Shown here piece by piece: positions 17,055-26,262 of a DNA stretch of 49,015 nucleotides. Numbering within the stretch: the stretch's first letter is position 1; each line of letters starts with the position of its first letter. The translations under genes were made by a program, and so were the position numbers. The notes under the pieces were generated by a model, which made no database searches, was not told where the DNA came from, and was given only the letters and a program-made list of their open reading frames with translations. The stretch comes from Halomonas campaniensis (GTDB lineage Bacteria > Pseudomonadota > Gammaproteobacteria > Pseudomonadales > Halomonadaceae). Where the stretch lies: NCBI RefSeq assembly GCF_002211105.1, contig NZ_JPUA01000026.1:1-49015 (forward strand), given 5' to 3'.

Positions 17055-18650
17055 ATGCACGCGTTGACCCTGGCGTCCTTCCTGTTTTTTACAGGGCTTG
17101 TCGCCTTTATCACTTGGCGCATCACCCGTCGAGATGACCACTCAAGTACCAGCGGCTACTTTTTGGCTGGACGCACGCTAACCTTCCCGCTGATCGCTGG
17201 CTCTCTGTTAATGACCAATCTCTCTACCGAGCAAATGGTAGGGCTGAACGGGGCTGCTTTTGCTGATGGTTTAAGCGTAATGGCCTGGGAAGTGGTCGCG
17301 GTTATCGCACTGGTGGCGTTGGCGCTCTTCTTCCTTCCGCGGTTTTTGAAAAGTGGTATTGCCACGCTGCCGCAACTACTCGAGATTCGTTTCGATAAAA
17401 CGACTCAGCTAATCACCAATATCATTTTCTTGATTGCTTACGCGGTGATTCTGCTGCCGATCATTCTCTATTCAGGTGCCATCGGTCTGCAGGGAATGCT
17501 CGACCTACAGGGGTTAACCGGCATTGATTCTTCGACGACGCTGCTTTGGCTAACGGTGTGGATCGTCGGTATTATCGGTTCCGTGTATGCCCTGTTTGGT
17601 GGCCTGCGCACGGTTGCCGTTTCCGACACGCTCAACGGTGTTGGCCTCCTGATCGGTGGTTTCGTAATAGTTTATTTCGGCCTGCAGGCCGTGAGTGGCG
17701 GCACGGGTATTATGGAAGGCTGGAGCATCCTTAAAGAGGCTGACCCGGATAAGCTTAATTCGATTGGCGGTGCTGAACAGCAGGTGCCGTTCTTTACCCT
17801 GTTTACCGGCGTTTTCCTGATCAACCTGTTCTACTGGAGCACCAACCAGCAGATTATTCAGCGTACCTTTGCAGCCAAAAACCTCGCCGAAGGTCAGAAG
17901 GGCGTGCTGCTGACCGGCCTTTTCAAACTACTGGGGCCGCTGTACCTAGTGCTGCCGGGCATCATTGCTTATCACCTTTATGCCGATCAGGGCGTGCGTG
18001 CTGATGAAGCCTACGGTCATTTGGTGTTTAACGTACTGCCACCGTATCTAACCGGGTTCTTCGCTGCGGTGATGGTCGGTGCAATTCTGTCGTCGTTTAA
18101 CTCCGCGCTTAACAGTACCACCACGATTTTCAGCCTGGGCATCTATAAAGGCGTGCTGAACAAAGAGGCTACGGAAGAGCAGGTGGTTAAATCGGGTAAG
18201 GTCTTTGGCTGGATCATGGCCATTCTCACCATGATTATCGCGCCGTTGTTGGCAGGCCAGGATAGTCTGTTTGGTTACCTGCAGAAGATGAACGCAATCT
18301 ACTTTATTCCGATTCTTGCCGTAGTGCTGGTCGGGCTGCTAACCAAACGGGTTCCGCCGATGGCGGCCAAAATCGCCCTGGTGGGCGGCTGCTTGTTGAT
18401 TGCCGCCGGTTACTTTGTGCCACCGTTTACGCTGCTGCCCCAGATCATGCACGAGTTCCACTTCGTGGCGCTGGTCTTTGTGCTGTTGGTCGTCGTGATG
18501 CTGATCATCGGCAAGCTGCGCCCGAGGGAAACCGACTGGATTCAGGAGCACAGCGGCGATGTGGATCTAACACCCTGGAAAGGGGCGGTACCCGCCGGTA
18601 TCGTTTTGGTCGTGTTAGTGATCGTTATGTATATTAGCTTTGCGGGTTAA
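17055..18650 (+). CDS. Sodium:solute symporter (SSS family), YidK/SglT-like sugar importer
   Basis: The 531-residue polytopic protein belongs to the Na+/solute symporter family and resembles E. coli YidK and the Vibrio sugar symporter vSGLT. Shared landmarks include [70 protein letters not shown] and [20 protein letters not shown]. About 13-14 membrane helices are expected. It has GAGG in its leader and its own terminator, so it is monocistronic. The operator core shared with dgoR points to galactose, galactonate or a related sugar as substrate. Glucose is possible because zwf-pgl-eda lies next door. Confidence 0.9.
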   Translation: MHALTLASFLFFTGLVAFITWRITRRDDHSSTSGYFLAGRTLTFPLIAGSLLMTNLSTEQMVGLNGAAFADGLSVMAWEVVAVIALVALALFFLPRFLKSGIATLPQLLEIRFDKTTQLITNIIFLIAYAVILLPIILYSGAIGLQGMLDLQGLTGIDSSTTLLWLTVWIVGIIGSVYALFGGLRTVAVSDTLNGVGLLIGGFVIVYFGLQAVSGGTGIMEGWSILKEADPDKLNSIGGAEQQVPFFTLFTGVFLINLFYWSTNQQIIQRTFAAKNLAEGQKGVLLTGLFKLLGPLYLVLPGIIAYHLYADQGVRADEAYGHLVFNVLPPYLTGFFAAVMVGAILSSFNSALNSTTTIFSLGIYKGVLNKEATEEQVVKSGKVFGWIMAILTMIIAPLLAGQDSLFGYLQKMNAIYFIPILAVVLVGLLTKRVPPMAAKIALVGGCLLIAAGYFVPPFTLLPQIMHEFHFVALVFVLLVVVMLIIGKLRPRETDWIQEHSGDVDLTPWKGAVPAGIVLVVLVIVMYISFAG

Positions 18651-18955
18651 ACGGCTTTCTGAAGCATTTAGCTTGTGTAGCACCTAATTAGTTTGACATC
18701 TATGTCATATCAGAACGCCCGCTGCATTGCAGCGGGCGTTCTGTATTTCAGGAGGCAGGTTCGGTTATAGCTTTTGATTGATTCGTTGATCATATCGCGT
18801 GCTTGGTTCAGTATTTTTAGATTCACTGACTTTTCTTACCCATAGTGGACACTAATTTAAGAGTTTAAAAATCATTTAACCGGTGCGTCGCTTGTTTGAT
18901 CCGGCCGTGCCAGCTTTAAAGGCACTTGCCTTAGCCGATAATTGAGGACGAGAGA
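18651..18955. other. Intergenic region between symporter and STAND gene
   Basis: This 305-bp stretch holds a small palindrome, TGACAT-CT-ATGTCA (18694-18707), the symporter terminator (18711-18743), and then about 210 bp of leader for the 1510-codon gene. No further coding potential, integrase remnant or attachment-site duplication was recognised. The leader ends with GAGG at 18944-18947, eight bases before ATG 18956. Confidence 0.7.
18711..18743 (+). terminator. Terminator hairpin after the symporter
   Basis: CAGAACGCCCGCTGC-ATT-GCAGCGGGCGTTCTG is a perfect 15-bp stem with a 3-base loop, 60 bp after the symporter stop. The following T-run is short (TATTTC), so termination is likely but not textbook. 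Confidence 0.75.
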
Positions 18956-21900
18956 ATGACACAAGCTGGCGGGCCTGCTGCGATAAATGGCTTTCTTTAC
19001 CAGATTCTCCATCACTTAGGATGGATTACGGAAGTCTCGCTCTCCGGCACTATAGATGGGGCGCTGATCGATGATGCATGTCTGGTTCTTGAGCCGCGTA
19101 ATGGTGGCGACGCACGAGCAGAGGCGACTGGCATATATCTCGTCGAGCAGTACAAAACACGTAAAGACAGAACTTGGTCTGTCAAAGATATCGTCGCTGT
19201 TCTCTCTGATCTTCGAAAGGCGGTGCCCTCCCAACTCCCATCCTTTGCCTGTTACCGGTTTGTCACTGATGGCCGCCCTGGCAACCTTTCTTCCTTAAAT
19301 GCGTTCTTTACTGATGTGAAATTAGTATCGACGCCGGATGACCTGGACAAGTCGGATGAGAAGAATTTCAGCTCTGGGTTGTTATTTACAAATAATGAAT
19401 TTTTTGAATATGTTGTGACTAACAGCCAAATAGCGGGTAAGCATTCGGCAGCTGATGAGCGAATGAAGGTCTTTCACTTGCTTCAGAATTTGGAGCTGGA
19501 GTTTGGCTCTTATGGCGCTGAAAGGTCTTATGCTGTAGATAAACTGCTGCGCCGCTATGCCCCTAACCTGGGAGATGAGAGCGGCATACGAGAGCGGCTT
19601 GTAGGTATTCTTGTTGAGAAATTAAGTAAGGGAGAAGCAAGGCTTGATCGCCAAGAGATAAACGATATGTTTCGCAATGTAGGGCTCAATCCAGAGAGGA
19701 TGGTTCGTCTTGAGCAACTAGCTGAAACGATGGGCGAGCGGACTCGCAATCGTCTTGATCGTATGGGGTATCGCCCTGAGTGTGATGTGCGGAACCCACC
19801 GGATTGGCCAGATAATAAGCCCGTTCTTTTGATCGCTGGCACAAGCGGTATGGGAAAAACTTGGCAACTGGGGCGGCTTCTGGAGACTCTGGCGCAAAGC
19901 CGGGAGATAGTCACTCTCGTACCTTCTAACAGCGCTTCGGAAACAGTGCTGAAGGATGCAGCACAGGATATCTGGCAAACCGGGCTCGACGAAACATCTG
20001 AGAAATCACTTGTTGCGGTTGCGCGATTTCTTTGCGAGCTTGTGCCAAACGCCAAGGCTCGAAAGGTCACGATCGCCGTTGATGATGTTCAAGACGTGGA
20101 TGTTGTCCGCACTCTGATTCGACAGGATTGGGCTGAGTGGGACATGCGACTTGTCATGACTGTACCGCATGATGTGGTACCTGCAATAAAGTCAGCTGAC
20201 AGAGAGTATACCCATCTGCATCCTGTCCTTGATTTCTCTACCGAAGAACTCAATCGGTTGTTACATCAGAATTGTCGTAGCTGGTTGGAACTCCCATCAG
20301 ACCTCAAGATGCTTCTACGCACTCCAATTTTAGCAGGTCTTTTTCTCAAACTTCCCTATAGCTCTATACAGAGAGTTCCTCGTAGCGAGTATGAAATCTT
20401 CGAGACCTTTTGGGAGCGTATTGCTTTGAAGGGCCGCCCCGGCGATGAAGGAATCGTACTCGCTCTCGCTGGTTTATACGTCGGCGAGGAGTCTGATCCT
20501 CTTCCTCGAGAGAGATGGAGCGAAATTGGTTTGACCGATGACAGTCGTGCACGCCTGGATGCCGCTGGGTGGTTGCGTGCCACTGAACAAGGCGAAATAG
20601 AGTTCGCACATGACCGTCTGCTGAATTGGGCTGTTGCGAAAGCGCTTGTTCACCAGTATCAGCGAAGCGATTTGAGCGTGGAAGAACTCGGCGAGATTCT
20701 TGCAGGTGGTAGCAAAGAAGACCAGTCACAGTGGCGTCGACTCGGATATGTGCCGATGGATACGATCTGGCTGCTCGGGGAAAACGATCAAAACGCCGAA
20801 CCGTTGGGCATGATCATCGCACGAATGGAACAAAGCCGGGAGTTCGGAAGCTACGGAGGAGAACTGTACAAGCATCTGCTTCCAACATTGGGTCAGCGTG
20901 CGGTTCCAATTCTTCTCTCGCGCTTGAATTCTGTAGTTTCCAGCGGGGCTGGAGATTACCGTGTGAACTTGATCGGCCAGGCCTTTACAAGTTTGGCTCG
21001 GCAGGATCATGTCGACTTGGCGCAGGTTATGGTATTGCTGCTTCGATCCAATGTATGGGATCTTCAGAGTGTGGCGATAGAGGTGCTTAAAGTCGCGCCG
21101 GATGCACGTTGGCTCGATAGACTCTGGGACATTCACCAACGTTGCGTCGCAATTTTAGAAGACCGATCGAACAGCGTATCGCATGATGGCTACCAATCTA
21201 CCATGGCCGCCATGCGCGCCGGGGTTGCCCAGAGTCCGGAATGGCTTCGGCTGCGAATACTCTCTGTCGATCCCGGTAAGGAGTCCATCTGCGATCTTGG
21301 ATATTTGCTAAATACCCTAGAACACCCCGATGCGCTGACTATTTGGAGAGAAACACGGGATCGATTGATTGAAATGATGCCTGCAAGTAAGCCCCGCAGC
21401 CTGCTGCATTGCATCGCACGCTTTGGCGATCGGGAAAAGGTGGATTTCATTACTCAGAACCTCACACAAAAGCAGGATTTCGCTAGCGGGGCTGGACTCT
21501 ATGCGCTCTCCGTTCTTGACCCACGCGCTACAATTGATCGGCTCGAGGAGGTTGGTGAGTCAGGGCGTTACTTATCTCGAAATCAGTGGCTACCAAGCTT
21601 GTTGCGCGCTGAGCCGGAATTGACGCTGAATCGTGTGCTCGCGCTAGCTAAGGCGCAGCCGAGAGGCCGTCACATGATTGAAATTCTCTTCGGCGAGAGG
21701 CCGGACGAGATCAACGAGGCGATGTTGCGGTTTGTACTACGCTCCCTTGAACATGACTTGCTGGAAGATCTCGATACGATCACCGTCGAGGAACTGAGGT
21801 GGCCTGATCGCCCGCTGAGTTTTTTGGGTGCTGTTACGCGCCCGGATCTTCTTACCATCATAATGGCAGAGGCAGGTGGTGAACTGGAGCGAGTAATCAC

Positions 21901-23488
21901 CACTGTCGGTTGCAGCCGACTGCGGTTTAATAGCAGGTCTATGGATCATATTCTTGAGGGCACACGCCGCCTCCTCACCTTGATCGGCGGCGAAGGGCTG
22001 ACGGTGTTGCTTAGTAAAGAGTTAGAGTCTGAACACTACTGGGTACGCCATAACGGTTTAAATTGGGCTTTTACGCGCCGCGATGATGGAATCATTAAGC
22101 GGTTGACAGCTATTGCTCGTCAATCTAATGCGCGTGGTATTGAGGGAAAGCCGAGTGAGGAGTTTAACCACGAATTCTATAAGGCGATACAAGGATTAGG
22201 GGCTCTCGGCGCAGATGACGCCCTAGTTAATATTCTTATTGCAAGCGAGGCTAAGAACATACCTGATAATCTCGCTTTGCTTAGATCGTATCGAAATCCG
22301 ATTGCAACCGAACTCATCGAAAAGGTTAATTTTATTTTGAGTGATGAGGATGCAGCACAAGATGAACTTTACATAGCTCTTATTATTGCTTGGGTAAGCG
22401 GTAACGCAACTCTTTTGCCTAGAGTACATAAATTGCTAGCAACGACTGATCCCTCGAGTGATTTGGCAATATATGTCTGTATCGCGCTAAGTGAGCTTGG
22501 CGACGTATCAGTGGAATTTGCTCATTTTGCTTTTGATGTAGCTCAAACAAAAGATAATGCGTGGTGGGGTCTCACTGCCCTTACTAACCTTGGTGACCAC
22601 GGTATTGAACTGCTGACGGAATGGTTACAAAGTTCTAATACCGCCTCACGAGTAGATTATGAGTCATTTGTAATTAATGTTTTGTACGAAAATCCAACAA
22701 CACGTATGCAGGCTACGGCGGCCGCGGCAGAAGCCTGCCAACACAGCCTTAATTTTGGCGACGCACCTTATAGCATTGCAGCTGAAGCCAGCGACCCAAT
22801 ATTGCGGGAACAAATTCTGGATAAGGCGTTTTCCAAAAACTCTTTATTCATGACAGAGCCACTGCGCGCAATTGAAGGCCTAGCCAAATTTAATATGGCG
22901 CGTGCTGTTGATGCAATTGAGTTGGCATTCCAAACCCACCCAAAGATTGAGCGAGAGTTGGCGAGGCTGCTCGTTCGCCTCGCGCCAGATGTAGCAGCCG
23001 AGAAGCTGATTAATGCGGCTGTTATGATTGAGCGGGAATCGATTAGAAGTGCCGTCGGACGAGCTCTGCGACAGCTCGACCCTGCAATAATTGCCCCGCT
23101 GTTTGCCGAGCGCGTAAAGGGTACAGCTTCCGAGAGAAAGGTCATCGCTGAATTAGCTGCTTGGTTGCCACTTCCTCAAATTAATAACGTTCTCGTTGGG
23201 CTTGCTGACCAAGATAGCGCTAGCGAAGTTAGGCATTCGGCACTGCAGGCGCTCGAATACCATCGTAAGGAAGCAGGCCTAAGAGCGCTGCTAGAGGCCT
23301 TTAAAACTGCAGGTTTTGACAAGCGGTGGAGTCTTCTAACGGCCATCCTGAATGGTGCTGATGCTCATTTGTTGAAGAGCCGAGATGATCCACTTTGGTT
23401 AGGCCACATCCTAACGGACGAACTCCCATTTATATTTGAACACCATGCTAATAATGTGCTGAAGCAAAGAATCCAGCGAGGCAAGTAG
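18956..23488 (+). CDS. Large STAND-type NTPase with N-terminal DUF4297/Cap4-like nuclease domain; probable anti-phage defence protein (Avs-like)
   Basis: The 1510-residue protein starts at ATG 18956, with GAGG eight bases upstream. Residues about 8-130 look like a dsDNA nuclease of the DUF4297/Cap4 type: AAINGFLYQIL, acidic residues at 39-40, then EQYKTRKDRTWS with a Q-x-K core at 65-67, as in PD-(D/E)xK folds. A P-loop NTPase follows, with Walker A GTSGMGKT (295-302), Walker B VTIAVDDVQD (371-380) and a LVMTVP sensor-like strand. Next is a winged-helix-like part ending EFAHDRLLNWAVAKAL. From about residue 600 to the end runs a long alpha-helical, HEAT-like region. This nuclease-NTPase-sensor order matches Avs-type antiviral proteins. 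It is a single gene, more AT-rich than its neighbours. The function is inferred, and the exact family is not certain. Confidence 0.72.
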   Translation: MTQAGGPAAINGFLYQILHHLGWITEVSLSGTIDGALIDDACLVLEPRNGGDARAEATGIYLVEQYKTRKDRTWSVKDIVAVLSDLRKAVPSQLPSFACYRFVTDGRPGNLSSLNAFFTDVKLVSTPDDLDKSDEKNFSSGLLFTNNEFFEYVVTNSQIAGKHSAADERMKVFHLLQNLELEFGSYGAERSYAVDKLLRRYAPNLGDESGIRERLVGILVEKLSKGEARLDRQEINDMFRNVGLNPERMVRLEQLAETMGERTRNRLDRMGYRPECDVRNPPDWPDNKPVLLIAGTSGMGKTWQLGRLLETLAQSREIVTLVPSNSASETVLKDAAQDIWQTGLDETSEKSLVAVARFLCELVPNAKARKVTIAVDDVQDVDVVRTLIRQDWAEWDMRLVMTVPHDVVPAIKSADREYTHLHPVLDFSTEELNRLLHQNCRSWLELPSDLKMLLRTPILAGLFLKLPYSSIQRVPRSEYEIFETFWERIALKGRPGDEGIVLALAGLYVGEESDPLPRERWSEIGLTDDSRARLDAAGWLRATEQGEIEFAHDRLLNWAVAKALVHQYQRSDLSVEELGEILAGGSKEDQSQWRRLGYVPMDTIWLLGENDQNAEPLGMIIARMEQSREFGSYGGELYKHLLPTLGQRAVPILLSRLNSVVSSGAGDYRVNLIGQAFTSLARQDHVDLAQVMVLLLRSNVWDLQSVAIEVLKVAPDARWLDRLWDIHQRCVAILEDRSNSVSHDGYQSTMAAMRAGVAQSPEWLRLRILSVDPGKESICDLGYLLNTLEHPDALTIWRETRDRLIEMMPASKPRSLLHCIARFGDREKVDFITQNLTQKQDFASGAGLYALSVLDPRATIDRLEEVGESGRYLSRNQWLPSLLRAEPELTLNRVLALAKAQPRGRHMIEILFGERPDEINEAMLRFVLRSLEHDLLEDLDTITVEELRWPDRPLSFLGAVTRPDLLTIIMAEAGGELERVITTVGCSRLRFNSRSMDHILEGTRRLLTLIGGEGLTVLLSKELESEHYWVRHNGLNWAFTRRDDGIIKRLTAIARQSNARGIEGKPSEEFNHEFYKAIQGLGALGADDALVNILIASEAKNIPDNLALLRSYRNPIATELIEKVNFILSDEDAAQDELYIALIIAWVSGNATLLPRVHKLLATTDPSSDLAIYVCIALSELGDVSVEFAHFAFDVAQTKDNAWWGLTALTNLGDHGIELLTEWLQSSNTASRVDYESFVINVLYENPTTRMQATAAAAEACQHSLNFGDAPYSIAAEASDPILREQILDKAFSKNSLFMTEPLRAIEGLAKFNMARAVDAIELAFQTHPKIERELARLLVRLAPDVAAEKLINAAVMIERESIRSAVGRALRQLDPAIIAPLFAERVKGTASERKVIAELAAWLPLPQINNVLVGLADQDSASEVRHSALQALEYHRKEAGLRALLEAFKTAGFDKRWSLLTAILNGADAHLLKSRDDPLWLGHILTDELPFIFEHHANNVLKQRIQRGK

Positions 23489-23689
23489 TGGCATAACCTA
23501 GTCCGCCAACAGTACGTATCGCTTTAAGGCAGCACACTGAAACAAGGTCAACATGGCAAGCAGCTTCAATGAAGAAGACACGTATCTTTTAAGTGGCTGT
23601 TCAAATTGATCGCGTAATTAGATCCGTAACGACCGAGTAGGTGATCGATTGTGCTGCAGGGGCAGACAAATAGGAGATTCGCACTCAAT

Positions 23690-23715
23690 AGTAGCCCCGC
23701 AGTCGCGGGGCTACT
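23690..23715. terminator. Bidirectional hairpin between convergent STAND gene and dgo operon
   Basis: AGTAGCCCCGC-AGTC-GCGGGGCTACT is a perfect 11-bp stem between the stop codons of two convergent genes. It lies 10 bp after the lactonase stop on the minus strand. No strong T-run follows on either side, so its efficiency is uncertain. Confidence 0.55.
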
Positions 23716-23724
23716 CATTTCTGA

Positions 23725-24621
23725 CTAAGCCAGACGTAGAGGTGGCTCGGCGAGTCCAGCGATGCCGGTCTCGACCACATAGAGCGAGCCCGCTGTTGGC
23801 TCTTGGGCCAACTGCTCAGCACTGAATCCCTCTTGCGCGGTGGTGATATACAGCGTTTTTAGATCAGGGCCTGCAAATACCGGGCAGGAGGGTTGGCTGA
23901 CCGGTAGCTCGACGCGGCCTATTATTTCGCCGTCATGATCCAAACGCACGACCTGCCCAGCTCCCCACAGCGCTAGCCATAGGCAGCCTTCGCTATCCAT
24001 CACTGCACCATCGGGATTGCCTTGGCTGGAGAAAAAGTCCGCCCAAGGCTGCGGCTCGCCTTGCGGCCAGCCGTCGCTATCCAGTGCCCAGCGCATCACT
24101 ACACCGGTCACGGTGTCGGTAAACCACGCGAACTCGCCATCTTCGGAGAAGCAGATGGCATTGGGAATCGTCAGGCCTGAACGCAGCCGCGAGAGCTCGC
24201 CGCGATGCAGGCGATAAAGGCTGCCAGCGTTTCTTTCGGCGCTTTTACCCATGCTGGATAGCCACAGGCTGCCGTGGCGATCAATGCGCGCGTCATTGCT
24301 GCGGGTGATGGGATTATCGGCTTCGAAATCGCACCACTTTTCGATACTGCCGCTGCTGGGGTCGAAGCGGCTTAAACGGTCTTCGCCCACCAGCAACAGG
24401 CCACCCTCAGCCAGGGGCGCTGCCAGAGACACCCGATGATCGAGCTGATAGTGGCCGCTTTCCCCGCTTGCGGGGGAGAGCCAGTGCAGCTGTTTTCCAA
24501 GAATGTCGCACCAATAAAGGCGCTGATTTTTGGCGTCCCACTGCGGGCCTTCACCCAGTGAGCAGCGGCAATCGACCGCTAACTCGGCCTCCCACGTTGA
24601 AACACTCATATCGGTATTCAT
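23725..24621 (-). CDS. SMP-30/gluconolactonase family sugar lactonase, probably galactonolactonase
   Basis: The 298-residue six-bladed propeller enzyme belongs to the SMP-30/gluconolactonase/LRE family. The metal-ligand glutamate is Glu24 in SLGEGPQWD. Further family motifs are NDARIDRHGSLWLSSMG, GLTIPNAICFSEDGEFAWFTDT and GNPDGAVMDSEGCLWLALWG. It would open a sugar-acid lactone such as galactono-1,4- or 1,5-lactone to the acid used by DgoD. It is the last gene of the dgo operon. The start at 24621 has AAGGAG upstream, and a second ATG four codons in lacks a ribosome site. Arabinonolactone or gluconolactone are possible alternative substrates. Confidence 0.9.
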   Translation of the reverse strand: MNTDMSVSTWEAELAVDCRCSLGEGPQWDAKNQRLYWCDILGKQLHWLSPASGESGHYQLDHRVSLAAPLAEGGLLLVGEDRLSRFDPSSGSIEKWCDFEADNPITRSNDARIDRHGSLWLSSMGKSAERNAGSLYRLHRGELSRLRSGLTIPNAICFSEDGEFAWFTDTVTGVVMRWALDSDGWPQGEPQPWADFFSSQGNPDGAVMDSEGCLWLALWGAGQVVRLDHDGEIIGRVELPVSQPSCPVFAGPDLKTLYITTAQEGFSAEQLAQEPTAGSLYVVETGIAGLAEPPLRLA

Positions 24622-24636
24622 TATTGTTGGTTCTCC

Positions 24637-25242
24637 TTATTGTTCTCCCGCTAGCCAGGCATCGACTAGGGCTTGTGCCTGTTGGCCTACCTGGGAAGCG
24701 CTTTGGCCGGGTTTGTATAGTGCGCTGCCCAGGCCTGCACCATCGACACCCGCTGCGCGCCATTCGGCGAAGTTATCGACTCCAGCGCCGCCGACGGCAT
24801 ACAAAAGCGTGCCTGCCGGAAGCACGGCGCGTACTGCTTTCATGCCTTCCAATCCTACCTGTACCGCGGGGAATAGTTTAAGTCCGGTGGCGCCTGCATC
24901 CAGTGCATCGAAGGCTTCTGAAGGCGTCACAATGCCCGGCCAGCTTGCCATGCCGAGCTTATGTGTTTCTTCAATCACCGCTGGCCGACAGTTGGGAGAA
25001 ACGATTAAGCGCCCCCCAGCAGCGTGAACTTCACGCACCTGAGCCGGAGTGAGCACCGTACCTGCACCAATGACCGCGCGCTCGCCAAATGCGTCGACCA
25101 AGCGGCGAATGCTCTCCAGCGGGTTGGGGGAGTTAAGCGGTACCTCAATCTGGGTGATGCCCGCGGCTAGCACCGCTTCCGCGATATCAACAGCCTCATC
25201 AGGCGTTACACCGCGTAAAATTCCAATCAGTGGCTGCGACAT
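24637..25242 (-). CDS. dgoA: 2-dehydro-3-deoxy-6-phosphogalactonate aldolase
   Basis: The 201-residue class I aldolase is similar to E. coli DgoA (205): PLIGILRGVTPDEA, EVPLNSPNPLESI, VIGAGTVLTPAQV and the Schiff-base lysine Lys122 in TGLKLFPAVQVG. It cleaves 2-keto-3-deoxy-6-phosphogalactonate to pyruvate and glyceraldehyde-3-phosphate. The start is set at ATG 25242 because GGGGAGA lies just upstream. An ATG five codons earlier overlaps that site. The lactonase follows 15 bp downstream, and dgoK ends 30 bp upstream. It is a paralogue of the eda product at 16147-16809, but with DgoA-type rather than Eda-type motifs. Confidence 0.95.
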   Translation of the reverse strand: MSQPLIGILRGVTPDEAVDIAEAVLAAGITQIEVPLNSPNPLESIRRLVDAFGERAVIGAGTVLTPAQVREVHAAGGRLIVSPNCRPAVIEETHKLGMASWPGIVTPSEAFDALDAGATGLKLFPAVQVGLEGMKAVRAVLPAGTLLYAVGGAGVDNFAEWRAAGVDGAGLGSALYKPGQSASQVGQQAQALVDAWLAGEQ

Positions 25243-25272
25243 AGCAAATCTCCCCATAAATAGTTAGTGGCG

Positions 25273-26259
25273 TTAAGCCTTGAGCGCACGGTGGGCAAGG
25301 CATAGACCTGCCAGCACGGCAGAGTCGCCATCCACATGCTGCGTCTGATAGCCGATCGCATTAAGCGCCAACGCATAGCGCTGACTCAGGGCTTGGTTGC
25401 CAATCAGCATGATCGGCTTATCGGTAGGGCACTCACGGCAGGCGCCAGCGAGCTCAAGGCCAATGGCGAGCCCGGAGAGCCTGGCCGCAAGAACGGCTCC
25501 ACGCGTATCGCCTGCAGGTAGTCGGCCGTCGAGTAAATCTTGCGCGCGCAGGCCGAACAGGCGGCTACTAAAGGTTTCGGGGGCTGTGTAGATCTCACTA
25601 ACTGCCGAAACAAACGCCTCACGGCAAGCGTGGTCTTGAAGCTCATCGCTACCGATTGAGTGGCGCAAGACCGATTGGTTGGCCAATAATTGGTAAAGCT
25701 CGCCGGTTAAGTAGGTCGAAAATCCACTCACAGCACCCGCTTCAAGAGTGGCCCATTTGGCGTGGGTGCCCGGCAAACAGGTGAGGCCCGTAAAGTCAGG
25801 TGTGTCAGCGACGAGGCCTGCCAACTGGGTCTCTTCGCCACGCATCACATCAAAGTGGGTTGCAGCACTGCGGGTTTGACTTAATCCGGGCAGCAGATAA
25901 ACACGCAGCTGGTCGCCTGTAAGCGTTGGCGTTACTGCGCCTTGGCTAAGCTGGTCAAGCCGCGTGGGGATCGGTAAATAGGCGGCTTCCAGCCAGCCCT
26001 GACGGGCGCCTGCCATACCGCACACCATCACATCAATTGGCCCGGCAGTAGGCAGCCAATCACCCACCAGCCGCTCCAGCTCGGCTTCGTACTCATCGGC
26101 TTTGAGCGTCAGCATGCCCTTGTCGCTACTGGCTTGGGCAATCACCTGGTCGTGTTGATCCAGCCCCCAGGCACGCAGATTGCTGGAGCCCCAATCCACG
26201 GCAATCCAGGTTAATTGATCTGTAATTCCTGGTGTTTCATTCATCCCGGTTGATCCCAT
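25273..26259 (-). CDS. dgoK: 2-dehydro-3-deoxygalactonokinase
   Basis: The 328-residue kinase has the DgoK family landmarks WIAVDWGSSNLRAWGLD at its N-terminus, VMVCGMAGARQGW, LPGTHAKWATLE and SGFSTYLTGELYQLL. It phosphorylates 2-keto-3-deoxygalactonate at O6, between DgoD and DgoA. The start at 26259 is three bases after the dgoD stop and has GGAG nine bases upstream. A second ATG five codons in has a poorer site. It is slightly longer than E. coli DgoK (292). Confidence 0.94.
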   Translation of the reverse strand: MGSTGMNETPGITDQLTWIAVDWGSSNLRAWGLDQHDQVIAQASSDKGMLTLKADEYEAELERLVGDWLPTAGPIDVMVCGMAGARQGWLEAAYLPIPTRLDQLSQGAVTPTLTGDQLRVYLLPGLSQTRSAATHFDVMRGEETQLAGLVADTPDFTGLTCLPGTHAKWATLEAGAVSGFSTYLTGELYQLLANQSVLRHSIGSDELQDHACREAFVSAVSEIYTAPETFSSRLFGLRAQDLLDGRLPAGDTRGAVLAARLSGLAIGLELAGACRECPTDKPIMLIGNQALSQRYALALNAIGYQTQHVDGDSAVLAGLCLAHRALKA

Positions 26260-26262
26260 GGC

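Noticed and set aside
23489..23689. Possible transposase remnant after the STAND gene
   Set aside because: Short frames here (for example an 18-codon one near 23553) match nothing recognisable, and no terminal inverted repeats were found.
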